Origin: Zelopaecilomyces penicillatus | Lineage: Eukaryota; Ascomycota; Sordariomycetes; Hypocreales; Pseudodiploosporaceae | Direction of reading: 5' to 3' | NCBI GenBank assembly: GCA_005765155.1 | Contig: VCCP01000003.1 | Coordinates: forward strand, 2,356,001-2,420,000 | DNA length: 64,000 nt | Part shown: positions 62,837-64,000 of the stretch, in pieces | How positions within the stretch are numbered: the first letter of the stretch is position 1 | How the letters are laid out: each line of letters opens with the position of its first letter | Notes under the pieces: generated by a model | The model's database searches: none | What the model was told of the DNA's origin: nothing | The model's input: the letters and a program-made list of their open reading frames with translations, nothing else | Position numbers and translations under genes: made by a program

Positions 62837-64000
62837 TAAGTATTTTAATAATATATAATAATAATATAAATTCTAGATATAATATTTAATTAATATCTAA
62901 ATTTAAGAATTTTATTTTAAGCTTTTTTAATTAATTTTTAATATTCTTTAATTTATTTAATATTTATTATTTTTCTTAAAAAAGAACCTTAATTATTTTA
63001 AGTTTTATAATTATAATATTAATTAATTCTAAATAATCTTTATAATTTAATTTAATATAATAAAATATCTTTTTTATTAATTTTATAATAGGTTTATTTT
63101 TAAAGAAATTAATAAAATTAATCTTTTTTTCTTTTTTTTATTAATTAATAATTTCTTTTTTTTCTTTATTTTTTATTTTTCTTTTATTTTCTTTTTAATA
63201 ATATTATCTATAAATTTATTCTTAATATATTAAATATCTCTTTCTATTCTTTTTCTTTTAATAAATATACGTTTTATAATTTTTAAATAGGGTTTTTTTA
63301 TTTATAATCTTTAATTATATTTATTATAGTTTATATAAGCTCTTTTTTTTTCTTTATTTATTATATTCTAGTTTAAAATCTCTTTCTTTAATTATATATT
63401 TAATTTATAAATATCTATCTCTTTTATTTATTTAATTTTTAATAATTTTTTAAATCTTTTATTTTTTATTTTATTCTTTAATCTTTAATAATAATATTTA
63501 CTTATTTAATATTTTATTAAATAAATTAATTCTATTAAATATTAAATATAAATATATAATTGATATTATTTAATAAATACCTTAATAAATAAATAGATCT
63601 AATTTATATATTAATAGATTAATATATTTAAGTATTTTAAAAGATTTTATTTATTATTATAATTATTTTTATAATAATATATTTAATAATTAATAACCTT
63701 TATATAATCTTAGCTATATTTTATTACTTATCTTAAACTTTATTAATTAATACTTTTAATTATAAATATACTTTATATATATTATTATTATATCTATTAT
63801 ATAATTAGCCTTTTTAATAAACAAATACCTTAAAATATTTAATATCTTAATATTTATTTTATTGATATTTATTTATAATAATTCTATTAATTTATTTAAT
63901 TTAAATCTTATAATAAATTTATTTAATAACTTTTATATAGGATTATTTATTAAATTATTCAATAAAAGTTATAATATTTAAATTATCTTTATTTATAATA
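62837..64000 (-). mobile_element. Older reversed Gypsy-3 family copy, right part (runs off right edge)
   Basis: The reverse complement matches Gypsy-3 from about 61660 back to at least 60900, for example AAAGATTATAAATAAAAAAA then CCCTATT, TTATATTAAATTAAATTATA and ATTATAATTATAAA. Together with 52650-53984 it is one element on the minus strand, 3' end at left, whose 5' part lies beyond the window. Confidence 0.78.

Overview
The window looks like nuclear DNA of a filamentous ascomycete (Pezizomycotina) with a two-part genome. Three blocks of ordinary base composition (about 1-1975, 48131-50924 and the promoter stretches beside them) carry intron-containing fungal genes. The rest, about 59 kb, is extremely AT-rich. 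In it C survives mainly in CpT and CpC, while CpA/TpG and CpG are rare, and old coding frames are broken almost only by TAA/TAG. That is the footprint of repeat-induced point mutation (RIP, C-to-T mainly at CpA) followed by long decay. I cannot name the species.

Layout. (1) 1-1400, minus strand: the 5' part of a Ser/Ala/Pro-rich conserved fungal gene that runs off the left edge, with its promoter to about 1975. (2) 1976-48130: a block of nested, dead LTR retrotransposons. An old Gypsy element (X2) has its LTR split (2590-2950 and 10650-10832) by a second copy of the same family (X1, 2951-10644). Just inside X2 sits Gypsy-1 (10855-25485), which itself holds a full-length Copia-1 (14955-21196) and a solo LTR (23427-23827). 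Further right are a 569-bp TRIM-like element (26323-26891), Gypsy-2 (30495-37668) and an older, reversed Copia-2 (38363-45015). (3) 48131-50924: a 2.8-kb island with one conserved fungal gene on the minus strand. (4) 50925-64000: a Copia solo LTR (52097-52571) and Gypsy-3 (53985-62831), which jumped into a reversed, older copy of its own family (about 52650-53984 and 62832-64000).

Most element ends were set by matching LTR pairs and 5-bp target-site duplications read directly from the sequence: CTATT, AATAG, AAATA, AAGAT, ATTAA, ATTAT, CTATA, ATTTT, and AAATT/AAGTT. For five insertions a related copy in the same window shows the uninterrupted target. Nesting depth matches decay in the Gypsy-1 stack: the innermost Copia-1 keeps the most GC, Gypsy-1 is intermediate, and the outer X elements are almost pure A/T.

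The most unusual points are these. A miniature LTR element shares its termini and polypurine tract with a full-size Gypsy. Several minisatellites grew from single-copy transposon sequence, one of them from the six integrase codons I-H-N-V-F-H. Gypsy-3 carries an unrecognised reading frame downstream of its chromodomain. The island gene ends exactly at the AT-rich border. No RNA gene, CRISPR array or bacterial feature was seen. All family calls come from reading motifs by eye; no database search was possible.
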